From: an uncultured Polaribacter sp.
GTDB taxonomy: Bacteria; Bacteroidota; Bacteroidia; Flavobacteriales; Flavobacteriaceae
Reading direction: 5' to 3'
NCBI GenBank assembly: GCA_947497755.1
Contig: CANMHT010000001.1
Location: 1-64,000 of the forward strand
DNA: 64,000 nucleotides
Within the stretch, counting starts at the first letter, position 1. Each line of letters begins with the position of its first letter. Position numbers and translations under genes: made by a program. This document shows positions 63,924 through 64,000 of the stretch, in pieces. A model generated the notes under the pieces. That model had not been told where the DNA came from. It saw nothing but the letters and a program-made list of their open reading frames with translations, and did not search any database.

Positions 63924-64000
63924 ATGAGACACGGTAAGAAATTTAACCACTTAGGAAGAAAGACAGCGCATAGAAAAGCGATGTTAGCTAATATGTCTTG
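63924..64000 (+). CDS. rplQ: 50S ribosomal protein L17, N-terminal part only
   Basis: Twenty-five codons before the window ends. The start [20 protein letters not shown] is diagnostic for L17, and rplQ is the expected last gene of this block. The missing C-terminus lies beyond the right edge; flavobacterial L17 usually has an extended tail. Confidence 0.93.
   Translation, partial: MRHGKKFNHLGRKTAHRKAMLANMS

Overview
The window comes from a low-GC (about one third G+C by eye) marine-type member of the Flavobacteriaceae (Bacteroidota). The grounds are type IX secretion (T9SS) C-terminal sorting domains, two SusC/SusD pairs, TTTG-N19/20-TANNTTTG promoters, AUG starts without clear Shine-Dalgarno sequences, a tmRNA tag ending in NYALAA, and a str-S10-spc-alpha gene order without tuf, map or adk. 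The genus cannot be fixed from this sequence; Polaribacter or Tenacibaculum relatives are my best guess.

Layout. 1-2469 (minus): a truncated repeat-rich surface protein, a 58-residue peptide gene and a T9SS protein. 2906-3302: tmRNA (ssrA). 3462-9041: a saccharopine-dehydrogenase-like gene, small DUF genes, two tandem transglutaminase-like proteins and kdsA. 9121-14101: an M28 peptidase lipoprotein, then a beta-propeller phytase with its TonB-dependent receptor. 14435-20432: an Mpl-type Mur ligase, then on the minus strand a T9SS protein, a second small peptide gene, a PqqD/HprK-like kinase and a nucleotidyltransferase. 20520-23372: trkA-trkH potassium uptake. 23496-28726: radC and a small surface-polysaccharide cluster. 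28913-35073: a HAD nucleotidase, an envelope operon, rarA, rhomboid protease and rlmB. 35144-45106: two tandem SusC/SusD pairs without enzymes. 45225-46874: an Omp85-type barrel. 47050-64000: the ribosomal protein superoperon (rpsL to rplQ, with fusA, secY, infA and rpoA).

The most unusual part is 15771-20432. A 52-residue peptide with a Tat-like or leader-like front, an AQA site and a ten-residue tail ending PGDGF lies between a T9SS protein gene and a kinase/nucleotidyltransferase pair. The enzyme pair resembles the accessory enzymes of some lasso-peptide and HPr-related clusters. A paralogous T9SS-protein/peptide pair lies at 729-2469. This is a candidate peptide-modification or surface-display system. 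The function is inferred, not shown.

The ribosomal superoperon starts from an exact Bacteroidota promoter (46962-46992) and carries five structured intergenic regions, before rplC, rpsH, rpsD, rpoA and rplQ. The one before rplC looks like a terminator/antiterminator pair. The one before rpsH is a long helix preceded by a terminator-like hairpin whose loop is a perfect -7 box. These are candidate autoregulatory leaders.
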